Source: Bacteroidales bacterium
GTDB taxonomy: Bacteria > Bacteroidota > Bacteroidia > Bacteroidales > VadinHA17
Reading direction: 5' to 3'
Length of the DNA: 5,043 nucleotides
Assembly (NCBI GenBank): GCA_003155705.1
Contig: PMEC01000211.1
Span: forward strand, 6,495-11,537
The notes beneath the pieces are model-generated. The model worked only from the letters and a program-made list of their open reading frames with translations, was not told the origin of the DNA and did not search any database. The position numbers and the translations under genes were made by a program. Shown one piece after another: positions 1 through 5,043 of this stretch; position 1 is the stretch's first letter; each line of letters begins with the position of its first letter.

Positions 1-1182
1 TATCGCATTTTAATGACGATGGCCGCCCTTATGCAGTCGGTTATTGTAGGATGGCAGGTATATGAATTATCGCATAATGTCCTCTGGCTCGGGTTCATTG
101 GTCTTGCAGAGGTCATTCCGCAGGTTGGCATATCCCTTTTTGCCGGACATTATATCGATCTGTACAATAGGCGAAAGATTGTCACTTATACTACATTCTT
201 ACTTATCCTTGGTTCGATTATCCTTTTGATATATAGTTCAGATGCAGCTTATTTCTCCAGCCGATTCGGGATCATTCCGATCTTCGCCTCTATCTTTTTA
301 ACAGGCTTTGCCCGCGGAATACTCGGCCCTGCACAGGTTGCATTGTTGGGCCAGCTTGTGCCAAGAAACCTATATGCAAATGCAGCTACATGGAACAGCG
401 CTAACTGGCAGGTAGCAGCCGTTCTTGGGCCTGCAATAGGAGGACTGGTCTATGGTTTCTGGGGCATAGTGCCCGCCTATTCACTGGTACTGGGTTTGTA
501 CACTTTGTCGGTTTTTATAATTATGTTTATAAAAAGCAGGAGACACGAAGTAATTGAAACTTCGGAAGGGGTATTTACCCGGATACGGAGCGGTATAGAT
601 TTTGTCTTCAAAACGCCGGAACTGCTTGGCGCTTTTACTCTCGATATGTTCGCTGTGCTCTTCGGCGGAGCAGTAGCCATGCTTCCGGTATTTGCGTCTG
701 ATATATTGCATATCGGGCCTCAGGGTCTTGGTTTGCTTAGAGCCTGTCCAGCAATAGGAGCTATTCTTATGGCATTCATCCTCATGTTCCGGCCGCCGGA
801 AAGAGAAACAGGGAAAATACTTTTTGTTTCAGTCATTGGTTTCGGGCTTTGTATGATTAGTTTCGCACTCTCTAAAAGTTTCATATTATCAGGGCTGTTG
901 CTGATTCTCAGCGGCGCTTTCGACAATGTGAGCGTCGTTATCAGGGCTACAGTACTCCAGCTCTTTACACCAGATGATATGCGCGGCCGTGTTGCATCAG
1001 TAAACGGCATATTTATAGGATCATCGAACGAGCTAGGTGCGTTCGAATCGGGTGTTGCTGCTAAATTAATGGGTCTTGTCCCTTCGGTAGTTTTTGGAGG
1101 TATTATGACACTTGCTGTAGTATTTACAACCATTAAAATAAACAAACCGCTCAGACGACTTTCGCTTAGGGCCAGAATGTAA
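1..1182 (+). CDS. MFS transporter, MFS_3/EntS-like exporter (5' partial)
   Basis: This is a twelve-helix-type major facilitator permease of the inner membrane, probably a drug, siderophore or metabolite exporter; the substrate cannot be read from the sequence. The frame is open to the left edge, and the first ATG (13) sits inside what looks like the first helix (MQSVIVGWQVYEL follows). The true start is therefore probably a few dozen codons before the window. Numbering from the ATG at 13, the MFS motif A loop is at residues 45-55 (GHYIDLYNRRK). A glycine/proline-rich helix 4-5 region lies at 97-145 (GFARGILGPAQ, then VLGPAIGGL). The central cytoplasmic linker is at about 173-205, and a second-half motif A-like loop is at 321-330 (DDMRGRVASV). 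These are hallmarks of the MFS_3 (DUF894) family that includes the enterobactin exporter EntS. The stop is TAA at 1180-1182. It converges on a minus-strand gene 22 bases away. Family is secure, substrate unknown. Confidence 0.9.
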   Translation, partial: YRILMTMAALMQSVIVGWQVYELSHNVLWLGFIGLAEVIPQVGISLFAGHYIDLYNRRKIVTYTTFLLILGSIILLIYSSDAAYFSSRFGIIPIFASIFLTGFARGILGPAQVALLGQLVPRNLYANAATWNSANWQVAAVLGPAIGGLVYGFWGIVPAYSLVLGLYTLSVFIIMFIKSRRHEVIETSEGVFTRIRSGIDFVFKTPELLGAFTLDMFAVLFGGAVAMLPVFASDILHIGPQGLGLLRACPAIGAILMAFILMFRPPERETGKILFVSVIGFGLCMISFALSKSFILSGLLLILSGAFDNVSVVIRATVLQLFTPDDMRGRVASVNGIFIGSSNELGAFESGVAAKLMGLVPSVVFGGIMTLAVVFTTIKINKPLRRLSLRARM

Positions 1183-1186
1183 AACT

Positions 1187-1209
1187 GGCAGTAGGCAGTA
1201 GGAGTTAGG
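1187..1209. repeat. Degenerate tandem heptamer repeat in convergent gap
   Basis: Two perfect copies of GGCAGTA (1187-1193 and 1194-1200) are followed by a degenerate copy, GGAGTTA (1201-1207), and a trailing GG. The array fills nearly all of the gap between the stop codons of the MFS gene and the converging small gene. The TTA of the third unit is the complement of that gene's TAA stop. No hairpin terminator is visible between these convergent genes. From memory, heptamers of this GGCAGTA type are common between genes in Bacteroidota, but I could not check this. Confidence 0.6.
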
Positions 1210-1627
1210 TTCTTTGTAATGTCTCAATCCTTCCCTTGATTGACGCTATTTTGTTGATTCTCTCATCAGAGTATGTCTTTGATTCCTTGTCTATGAAATC
1301 AAATAGCAGGAGAGCTTTACGGGAGTATTCAATACTTACGCTCACATCTCTCTGTGCCAGCTTGAGCTCGGCCTCCGTATTCAAAAGCAAGGCGAGAATC
1401 TCCAGATGGCCATTTGTGAAATTGTGCTCTTCTATTAATTTTGATATGAGTTGCTCTTCAGGAATTGTCCGGAAAAATGAAGCATCCTGTTTAAGCATAT
1501 CGTAATAAATCCGTTCCAGGCGAACGGATGCTAGTTTATATTCACCCTTCTTTATCAGTCCGAGAATGATAGCTAGCATGTCAGCCAACATTTCGACCAT
1601 GCGGAGTATATAGTCTTTCTGATACAT
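1205..1627 (-). CDS. Small all-helical TPR-like protein, possibly DUF6483 family
   Basis: This 140-residue soluble protein has no signal peptide or metal-binding motif. It begins MYQKDYILRMVEML and continues as an amphipathic helical region to about residue 45 (MLAIILGLIKKGEYKLASVRLE). The second half resembles a TPR hairpin: about residues 75-115 include LNTEAELKLAQRDVSVSIEYSRKAL in short pieces, with the Ala/Leu/Tyr spacing of TPR helices. The N-terminal pattern recalls DUF6483 proteins of Bacteroidota and Firmicutes; this is recognition from memory and is uncertain. Function is unknown; a scaffold or partner-binding role is a guess from the fold. The ATG at 1627 is the natural start and has no strong Shine-Dalgarno sequence. 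It lies 99 bases downstream of the SiaC-like gene on the same strand, with a probable terminator between, so it may have its own promoter. Its TAA stop lies within a degenerate heptamer repeat. Confidence 0.75.
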   Translation of the reverse strand: MYQKDYILRMVEMLADMLAIILGLIKKGEYKLASVRLERIYYDMLKQDASFFRTIPEEQLISKLIEEHNFTNGHLEILALLLNTEAELKLAQRDVSVSIEYSRKALLLFDFIDKESKTYSDERINKIASIKGRIETLQRT

Positions 1628-1680
1628 TACGATATATATTGTCCATCATGAAAATAGTAAGAATGGGAATAAGAGTGAAA

Positions 1681-1708
1681 GAAAAAAATCAGATACTTGA
1701 GTACTGAT
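1681..1708 (-). terminator. Probable intrinsic terminator after the SiaC-like gene
   Basis: Read on the minus strand, the arms ATCAG-TAC and GTA-T-CTGAT form an 8-bp stem with one bulged T and a four-base TCAA loop (1708-1688). The stem is followed directly by a run of seven T's (1688-1682, the first shared with the stem). It lies 18 bases after the TAA stop of the SiaC-like gene. The stem is fairly A+T-rich (3 of 8 pairs are G-C), so it may be leaky. If it works, it separates the SiaC-like gene from the small helical gene downstream. Confidence 0.5.
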
Positions 1709-1726
1709 TCATCGTGAGCAGACGAA

Positions 1727-2101
1727 TTACTTGATCCTGATAAAATTGAACGGGACGTCCAGAACAGATGCAAAATATTCACCCCGTTCAAGTATATCTT
1801 CATCCCCCTCTTCATAGTACCAGTTAAAAATAAGTTTCTTGTTCTTCAGTTTGACATAAGTCAGTTTCTGAAGAAGCTGAATGAAAACCTTAGCACTTGC
1901 GCTATTGAAGTACTCAAGTTTCATATCCACGCAGGTTATATCGGCCGGGACTTTAATATATTCATCAATCCAATGGTGGACAGGTTTAAAAAAATCTGTC
2001 ACGTTTTCATGAATCGAACGTCCCCTGATCTTAATAATACCATCAGGAGTCATGATAATCTCCGGAGAGTTCTTTGTCGGTAATATCCTTGTTTCCTGCA
2101 T
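1727..2101 (-). CDS. SiaC-like regulatory phosphoprotein (DUF1987)
   Basis: This 124-residue protein matches the SiaC/DUF1987 family along its whole length: an N-terminal beta-rich segment (TPDGIIKIRGRSIHENV at 18-34), then FFKPVHHWIDEYI (37-49), a strand with LEYFNSASAKVF (62-73), and a C-terminal region with FNWYYEEGDEDILERGE (90-106). In Pseudomonas aeruginosa, SiaC is phosphorylated on a Thr by the kinase SiaB and dephosphorylated by the PP2C-type SiaA; the unphosphorylated form activates the diguanylate cyclase SiaD. The matching position here is probably Ser67 or Ser69 in NSAS, where family members often have NTSS, so a serine acceptor is likely. No SiaA, SiaB or GGDEF gene is present in this window, so the partner is unknown. 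It starts 53 bases after the PanE-family stop, across very A+T-rich DNA that may hold its own promoter. The ATG at 2101 gives the normal family N terminus; no clear ribosome binding site is seen. Confidence 0.88.
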   Translation of the reverse strand: MQETRILPTKNSPEIIMTPDGIIKIRGRSIHENVTDFFKPVHHWIDEYIKVPADITCVDMKLEYFNSASAKVFIQLLQKLTYVKLKNKKLIFNWYYEEGDEDILERGEYFASVLDVPFNFIRIK

Positions 2102-2125
2102 GCAAAAATATTTGATCCTAATATA

Positions 2126-2142
2126 TATATTTTTAAAATATA
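2126..2142. repeat. Perfect all-A/T inverted repeat upstream of SiaC-like gene
   Basis: Two 8-base arms (TATATTTT and AAAATATA) flank a single central T, in the 53-base gap between the PanE-family gene and the SiaC-like gene. There is no G-C pair, so a stable terminator hairpin is unlikely. It more plausibly reflects A+T-rich promoter DNA or chance in a low-complexity stretch. Confidence 0.35.
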
Positions 2143-2172
2143 AAGTAATACTCTTTAATTGAATCTGTCAAA
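2140..2172 (-). promoter_or_regulatory. Possible Bacteroidota-type promoter for SiaC-like gene
   Basis: On the minus strand TTTG (2172-2169) is followed after 21 bases by TACTTTAT (2147-2140). This fits the Bacteroidota -33 TTTG / -7 TAnnTTTG pattern with two mismatches at the end of the -7 box. Transcription would start about 30 bases before the ATG at 2101. The -33 element lies inside the last codons of the upstream gene. The match is imperfect in A+T-rich DNA, so this is tentative. Confidence 0.25.
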
Positions 2173-3204
2173 TATCGGATCATTAAAATTATTTTCCGAT
2201 ATTTTTCTGCTCCCATTTTCAATTTCATGTACCATATTAACAACGGCAGTATTAACAGGAACATGTACTCGCAGCGCTTGTCCTTTTCTGACAATATATC
2301 CATTAAGATAATCAATTTCAGTCGGTTTACTCTTTGCAAGAGACTGAAGGCTGGAAGATTTAAGTTTTCTGTATTTGAAACCTATTATCATTAAAAGCAG
2401 ATGTCTTTTAAACCTTCCTGGTAGTCCATTGCCACCAAGGAAACGATAAAAATTTAGTTTTCCCCCGAATACATCAACTCTGATTTTCATAGCATCAGTG
2501 ACATCAATAGCTTCTCTTATAATTTCAATAAATATTGTTCTTGCTTTTTTTATCGAAAGCATTTTTCCGAGAAACATACCGCTTATAACTCCTAGCGAGG
2601 TAATGCAGGAATTAATAATGAGTTTTGAATAGAGATGTCCCATAATATTATCCGATGTCCTTACAGGTACAACTGCTGACATTATTTCAGCTAACGATTC
2701 AAGAAATTCGTCAGGTATTCTATCTGGATATCCCAGAATAAAATCTCCTTTTGATGACATGAATAATTTTCCTGGCAATTCCATTGTCGCACCCCAGCCC
2801 ACAACACATCTTACTACCCTATTGATTCCGACTATGGATGCAAGATCTTCTTCACAGAATCCGTTCTGAAGAAAGACAACGTATCCGTTTTCTTTGAGTA
2901 TAGGAAGAATGCTTCTTGCAGCTTCAATCATGTCGGTTGCTTTTGTTGCAAGAAGAACCAGATCCTTCCTCTCTTTAATTTGATTTACAGAAGAGTATGC
3001 AGGCATCCTTACTTTAAAATCTCCTGCAGCTCCTTTCACTTCAAGACCAACATTCATGATCAAAGATGCATAATCGTCATTTTTACAGACGATCTCCACA
3101 TTATAATCCTTCTTCTTTAATAGGGCTGCAGTAATTCCACCAACAGCTCCGGCTCCTACAACAAGAAGTGATAAATCCCCTGATTTTATTGTTTCCCCTT
3201 TCAT
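2155..3204 (-). CDS. Ketopantoate reductase family protein (PanE/ApbA-like)
   Basis: This 349-residue cytoplasmic NAD(P)H-dependent oxidoreductase resembles 2-dehydropantoate 2-reductase, which reduces ketopantoate to pantoate in pantothenate/CoA synthesis. An N-terminal Rossmann fold carries GAGAVGG (17-23). By alignment from memory with E. coli PanE, these residues match: Lys88 (Lys72) in LLATKATD, Asn114 (Asn98) in QNG, Lys194 and Asn198 (catalytic Lys176 and Asn180) in SKLIINS, Ser284 (Ser244), and Glu296 (Glu256) in PTEIDYLNG. Thr202 stands where E. coli has Asn184. It is longer than E. coli PanE (303 residues), with about 22 extra residues between Lys194 and Ser284, mostly the basic, hydrophobic stretch around 250-282, plus about 10 residues at the N terminus. 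The ATG overlaps the tsaD stop (ATGA), suggesting translational coupling. The catalytic set supports an active enzyme, but the family contains paralogues acting on other 2-keto acids, so no panE symbol is given. Confidence 0.85.
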   Translation of the reverse strand: MKGETIKSGDLSLLVVGAGAVGGITAALLKKKDYNVEIVCKNDDYASLIMNVGLEVKGAAGDFKVRMPAYSSVNQIKERKDLVLLATKATDMIEAARSILPILKENGYVVFLQNGFCEEDLASIVGINRVVRCVVGWGATMELPGKLFMSSKGDFILGYPDRIPDEFLESLAEIMSAVVPVRTSDNIMGHLYSKLIINSCITSLGVISGMFLGKMLSIKKARTIFIEIIREAIDVTDAMKIRVDVFGGKLNFYRFLGGNGLPGRFKRHLLLMIIGFKYRKLKSSSLQSLAKSKPTEIDYLNGYIVRKGQALRVHVPVNTAVVNMVHEIENGSRKISENNFNDPIFDRFN

Positions 3205-4220
3205 ACTTCAAACCGTGCAAGAGGCGATATATCCTGCCTCGAAAAATATCCTCTAAGATACTTATAATATCCCGTTATTCCTATCATTGCGGCATTGTCC
3301 GTTGTATAACTGACAGGGGGTACAAAGAGTTTCCATTTCCTTTTTAAAGCTTCATGTTTTATTAAATTCCGAAGTCCAGAATTAGCAGATACACCACCGG
3401 CAATTCCGATCTCCGTTATACCTGTTTGTGCTGAAGCTTTAATGAGTTTACTTATCAGAATGCTGATAATTGTATGCTGCAATGATGCACAGAGATCACC
3501 TTTATTTTCAGAAATAAACTCCGGGTTTTCTTTCATTTTATCTCTCAAAAAATAGAGAAAATTAGTTTTTAATCCGCTGAAACTGAAATCGAGACCTTTT
3601 ACAAAAGGTTTTGAAAACCGAAAAGCATTCGGGTCACCCTCCGTTGAAAGCTTATCTATTATCGGGCCGGAAGGATAAGGGAAACCCATTAACTTACCGC
3701 ATTTATCAAACGCTTCACCTGCTGCGTCATCAAGGGTATGTCCAATAACTTCCATTTCAAAATGACTTTTGACAACAATAAGTTGTGTATGACCTCCGGA
3801 TACGAGCAGACATAAAAAAGGCATAGAAGGAACCTGATTTTCCTTTCCTTTTTCAAGAATAAAATGAGCCAGAACATGTGCCTGAAGATGATTGACTTCT
3901 ATAAGTGGAATTTTCCGGGCAACAGAAAACCCTTTGGCAAATGAAGTTCCGACAAGCAGCGATCCCAGTAGTCCCGGGCCCCTGGTGAAGGCAACCGCAG
4001 AGATTTCATCAATTCCGATACCTGCTTTTTTGATTGCCTGGTCAATTACCGGAACAATATTGGCCTGATGTGCCCTCGATGCCAGTTCAGGCACCACACC
4101 TCCATATGAGCGATGAATCTCCTGACCGGCGATCAGATTTGAAAGAATATACCCATCTCTTATAACTGCAGCGGATGTATCGTCGCACGATGTTTCTATC
4201 GCCAGTATTGTTACGCTCAT
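3201..4220 (-). CDS. tsaD: tRNA N6-adenosine threonylcarbamoyltransferase TsaD
   Basis: TsaD (YgjD/Gcp/Kae1 family) transfers the threonylcarbamoyl group from threonylcarbamoyl-AMP to A37 of ANN-decoding tRNAs, giving t6A, with TsaB and TsaE as partners in the cytoplasm. The 339-residue product has the usual bacterial length and all signature segments: ILAIETSCDDTSAAV (5-19), HQANIVPVID (51-60), the metal-binding HLQAH (His111 and His115), SGGHTQL (141-147), DDAAGEAFDK (164-173), SFSGLKTN (213-220), GGVSAN (275-280), and TTDNAAMIG (306-314) with Asp308 as third metal ligand. I chose the ATG at 4220; a TTG directly before it would add only one residue and is less likely. An AAAGAG stretch lies just upstream as a weak ribosome binding site. 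Its TGA stop overlaps the ATG of the PanE-family gene by 4 bases. It is divergent from the tamB-like gene, an arrangement I recall as common in Bacteroidota. Confidence 0.98.
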   Translation of the reverse strand: MSVTILAIETSCDDTSAAVIRDGYILSNLIAGQEIHRSYGGVVPELASRAHQANIVPVIDQAIKKAGIGIDEISAVAFTRGPGLLGSLLVGTSFAKGFSVARKIPLIEVNHLQAHVLAHFILEKGKENQVPSMPFLCLLVSGGHTQLIVVKSHFEMEVIGHTLDDAAGEAFDKCGKLMGFPYPSGPIIDKLSTEGDPNAFRFSKPFVKGLDFSFSGLKTNFLYFLRDKMKENPEFISENKGDLCASLQHTIISILISKLIKASAQTGITEIGIAGGVSANSGLRNLIKHEALKRKWKLFVPPVSYTTDNAAMIGITGYYKYLRGYFSRQDISPLARFEV

Positions 4221-4226
4221 CAACTC

Positions 4227-4257
4227 TTTGATTTTCGGTATATTTTAGGTTATTTTG
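4227..4257 (+). promoter_or_regulatory. Candidate Bacteroidota promoter for the TamB-like gene
   Basis: TTTG (4227-4230) is followed after 19 bases by TTATTTTG (4250-4257), which differs at one position from the Bacteroidota -7 consensus TAnnTTTG. The spacing is as expected for the primary sigma factor of this phylum. Transcription would begin near 4263, leaving a leader of about 20 bases before the ATG at 4283. The element lies in the 62-base gap between the divergent tsaD and TamB-like genes. I could not find an equally good element for tsaD on the other strand. Confidence 0.5.
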
Positions 4258-4282
4258 ATAGCCGATAGGGTTCTAATTTCAA

Positions 4283-5043
4283 ATGCATAAAAGTATTAAA
4301 AAAACATATAAGATTTTTATAGGGATCGTAGCAGTATTAATACTGTCTCTAACGGCACTTTTTTTAATTGTCCGTTTGCCGGCTGTGCAGACCTTCATTG
4401 TCAAAAAAGTGACAGGTTATATTTCCGATGAAACAAACTCTACAGTTTCTATCGGGAATGTAAAGTTTTCTTTTTTCAACAAGCTTGAGCTGACAGATAT
4501 ATTAATAATAGATCAGCACAACGATACTCTACTATATGTACAAGATGCAACAATCGGGATCCGGCAATTTGACCGGAAAAAACATTCGCTAAAGCTCGGG
4601 AAAGTTGTTTTCATGAAGCCGGTGGTAGGTCTTGTTACTGACTCTACAGGCCTTATGAATCTTGCCTGGTTCCTCAATAAGATCCAGAAACCGAAAGATA
4701 CTACCTCAATAAAAAACTCATATTTCCACATTAACCAGATCGAAATAAGCGATGCCAGATTTTCACTTATTAATAAATATAGTCCCCCCTCAAAAACACC
4801 GTTGGATTTAAATAATATCAGACTGAGGGATATTAATGCAATCGTTGAAAATCTTGATGTCAGAAATAATTCAACATCATTTGACGTATACGACCTGGGA
4901 TTCAAGGAATCAAGTGGTTTTGTCGTGAAAAGGATGAGCAGCAATATCCTTATACATAATCAGAATTTTCTTTTCAGTGATGTAAGTCTGCTTTGTGACA
5001 GCAGTATTATTAATGCAGATCGAATAGGAATTCTTGCTGACTC
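4283..5043 (+). CDS. tamB: TamB/AsmA-like translocation and assembly protein (3' partial)
   Basis: The frame runs open from the ATG at 4283 through the right edge, giving the first 253 residues of a longer protein. A short basic N terminus (MHKSIKKTYK) is followed by one membrane helix at about 11-30 (IFIGIVAVLILSLTALFLIV), with no cleavage site, so it is a signal anchor with the rest in the periplasm. Next comes the AsmA/TamB-type N-terminal region: LPAVQTFIVKKVTGYIS (32-48), VSIGNVKFSFFNKLEL (55-70), the DTLLYVQDATIGI segment (81-93), and LKLGKVVFMKPVVGLV (103-118). These are alternating beta-strands as in lipid-transfer beta-groove proteins. Bacteroidota TamB homologues usually exceed 1,000 residues and end in a DUF490 domain, which would lie beyond the window. 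TamB acts with TamA/Omp85 proteins in outer-membrane biogenesis and anterograde phospholipid transport. Divergence from tsaD supports the call. AsmA-family paralogues remain possible without the C terminus. Confidence 0.85.
   Translation, partial: MHKSIKKTYKIFIGIVAVLILSLTALFLIVRLPAVQTFIVKKVTGYISDETNSTVSIGNVKFSFFNKLELTDILIIDQHNDTLLYVQDATIGIRQFDRKKHSLKLGKVVFMKPVVGLVTDSTGLMNLAWFLNKIQKPKDTTSIKNSYFHINQIEISDARFSLINKYSPPSKTPLDLNNIRLRDINAIVENLDVRNNSTSFDVYDLGFKESSGFVVKRMSSNILIHNQNFLFSDVSLLCDSSIINADRIGILAD

Noticed and set aside
720..1145. Minus-strand open frame of 141 codons within the MFS gene.
   Set aside because: It is antisense to a clear transporter sequence and has no recognisable domain.
1627..1815. 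Minus-strand open frame of 62 codons crossing the gap between the SiaC-like gene and the small helical gene.
   Set aside because: Its first half overlaps the SiaC-like coding region in another frame, it runs through the terminator hairpin and T-run, and its Ser/His/Tyr-rich translation resembles no protein.
2133..2339. Minus-strand open frame of 68 codons at the end of the PanE-family gene.
   Set aside because: It overlaps the conserved C-terminal part of the PanE-family protein in another frame and shows no family features.
4221..4223. TTG start for tsaD one codon before the ATG.
   Set aside because: The following ATG is a better start, gives the usual N terminus, and the TTG would add just one residue.
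4274..4287. TGCATTTG on the minus strand as a -7 box for tsaD.
   Set aside because: It has one mismatch to TAnnTTTG but no TTTG at the expected distance upstream, so support is too weak for a feature.
4513..4944. Minus-strand open frame of 143 codons.
   Set aside because: It lies opposite the TamB-like coding region, whose translation shows family motifs and a membrane anchor; the antisense product does not look like a real protein.

Overview
The window looks like an ordinary chromosomal segment of a member of the Bacteroidota, probably Bacteroidales-like. The main reasons are a divergent pair of tsaD with a large TamB-type gene whose start region is typical of Bacteroidota, a promoter-like TTTG-N19-TTATTTTG element between them, A+T-rich intergenic DNA, weak or absent Shine-Dalgarno sequences, and a stand-alone DUF1987/SiaC-type protein. 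Taxonomy is inferred from these features only.

Layout. From 1 to 1182 on the plus strand is most of an MFS transporter of the MFS_3/EntS-like type, whose first residues lie before the window. It converges on a block of four minus-strand genes, read right to left: tsaD (4220-3201), a ketopantoate-reductase-family gene (3204-2155) overlapping tsaD by 4 bases in an ATGA junction, a SiaC/DUF1987 gene (2101-1727), and a small all-helical TPR-like protein, probably DUF6483-like (1627-1205). A probable intrinsic terminator follows the SiaC gene (1708-1681), so the last small gene is probably transcribed separately. From 4283 to the right edge on the plus strand is the beginning of a TamB/AsmA-like inner-membrane-anchored protein, cut by the window end.

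How the genes relate. TsaD (tRNA t6A synthesis) and TamB (envelope biogenesis) are housekeeping functions sharing a 62-base divergent intergenic region. The PanE-family oxidoreductase is apparently translationally coupled to TsaD but has no obvious biochemical link to it. The SiaC-like protein belongs to a phospho-switch (partner-switching) family, but its usual kinase and phosphatase partners (SiaB/SiaA type) are not in this window. The MFS exporter is unrelated and convergent.

I saw no rRNA, tRNA, CRISPR array, insertion sequence or phage signature. I found no convincing undescribed system. The observations most worth a second look are the orphan SiaC-like switch protein beside the small helical protein, the tsaD-panE coupling, and the heptamer repeats in the convergent junction that run into a stop codon.
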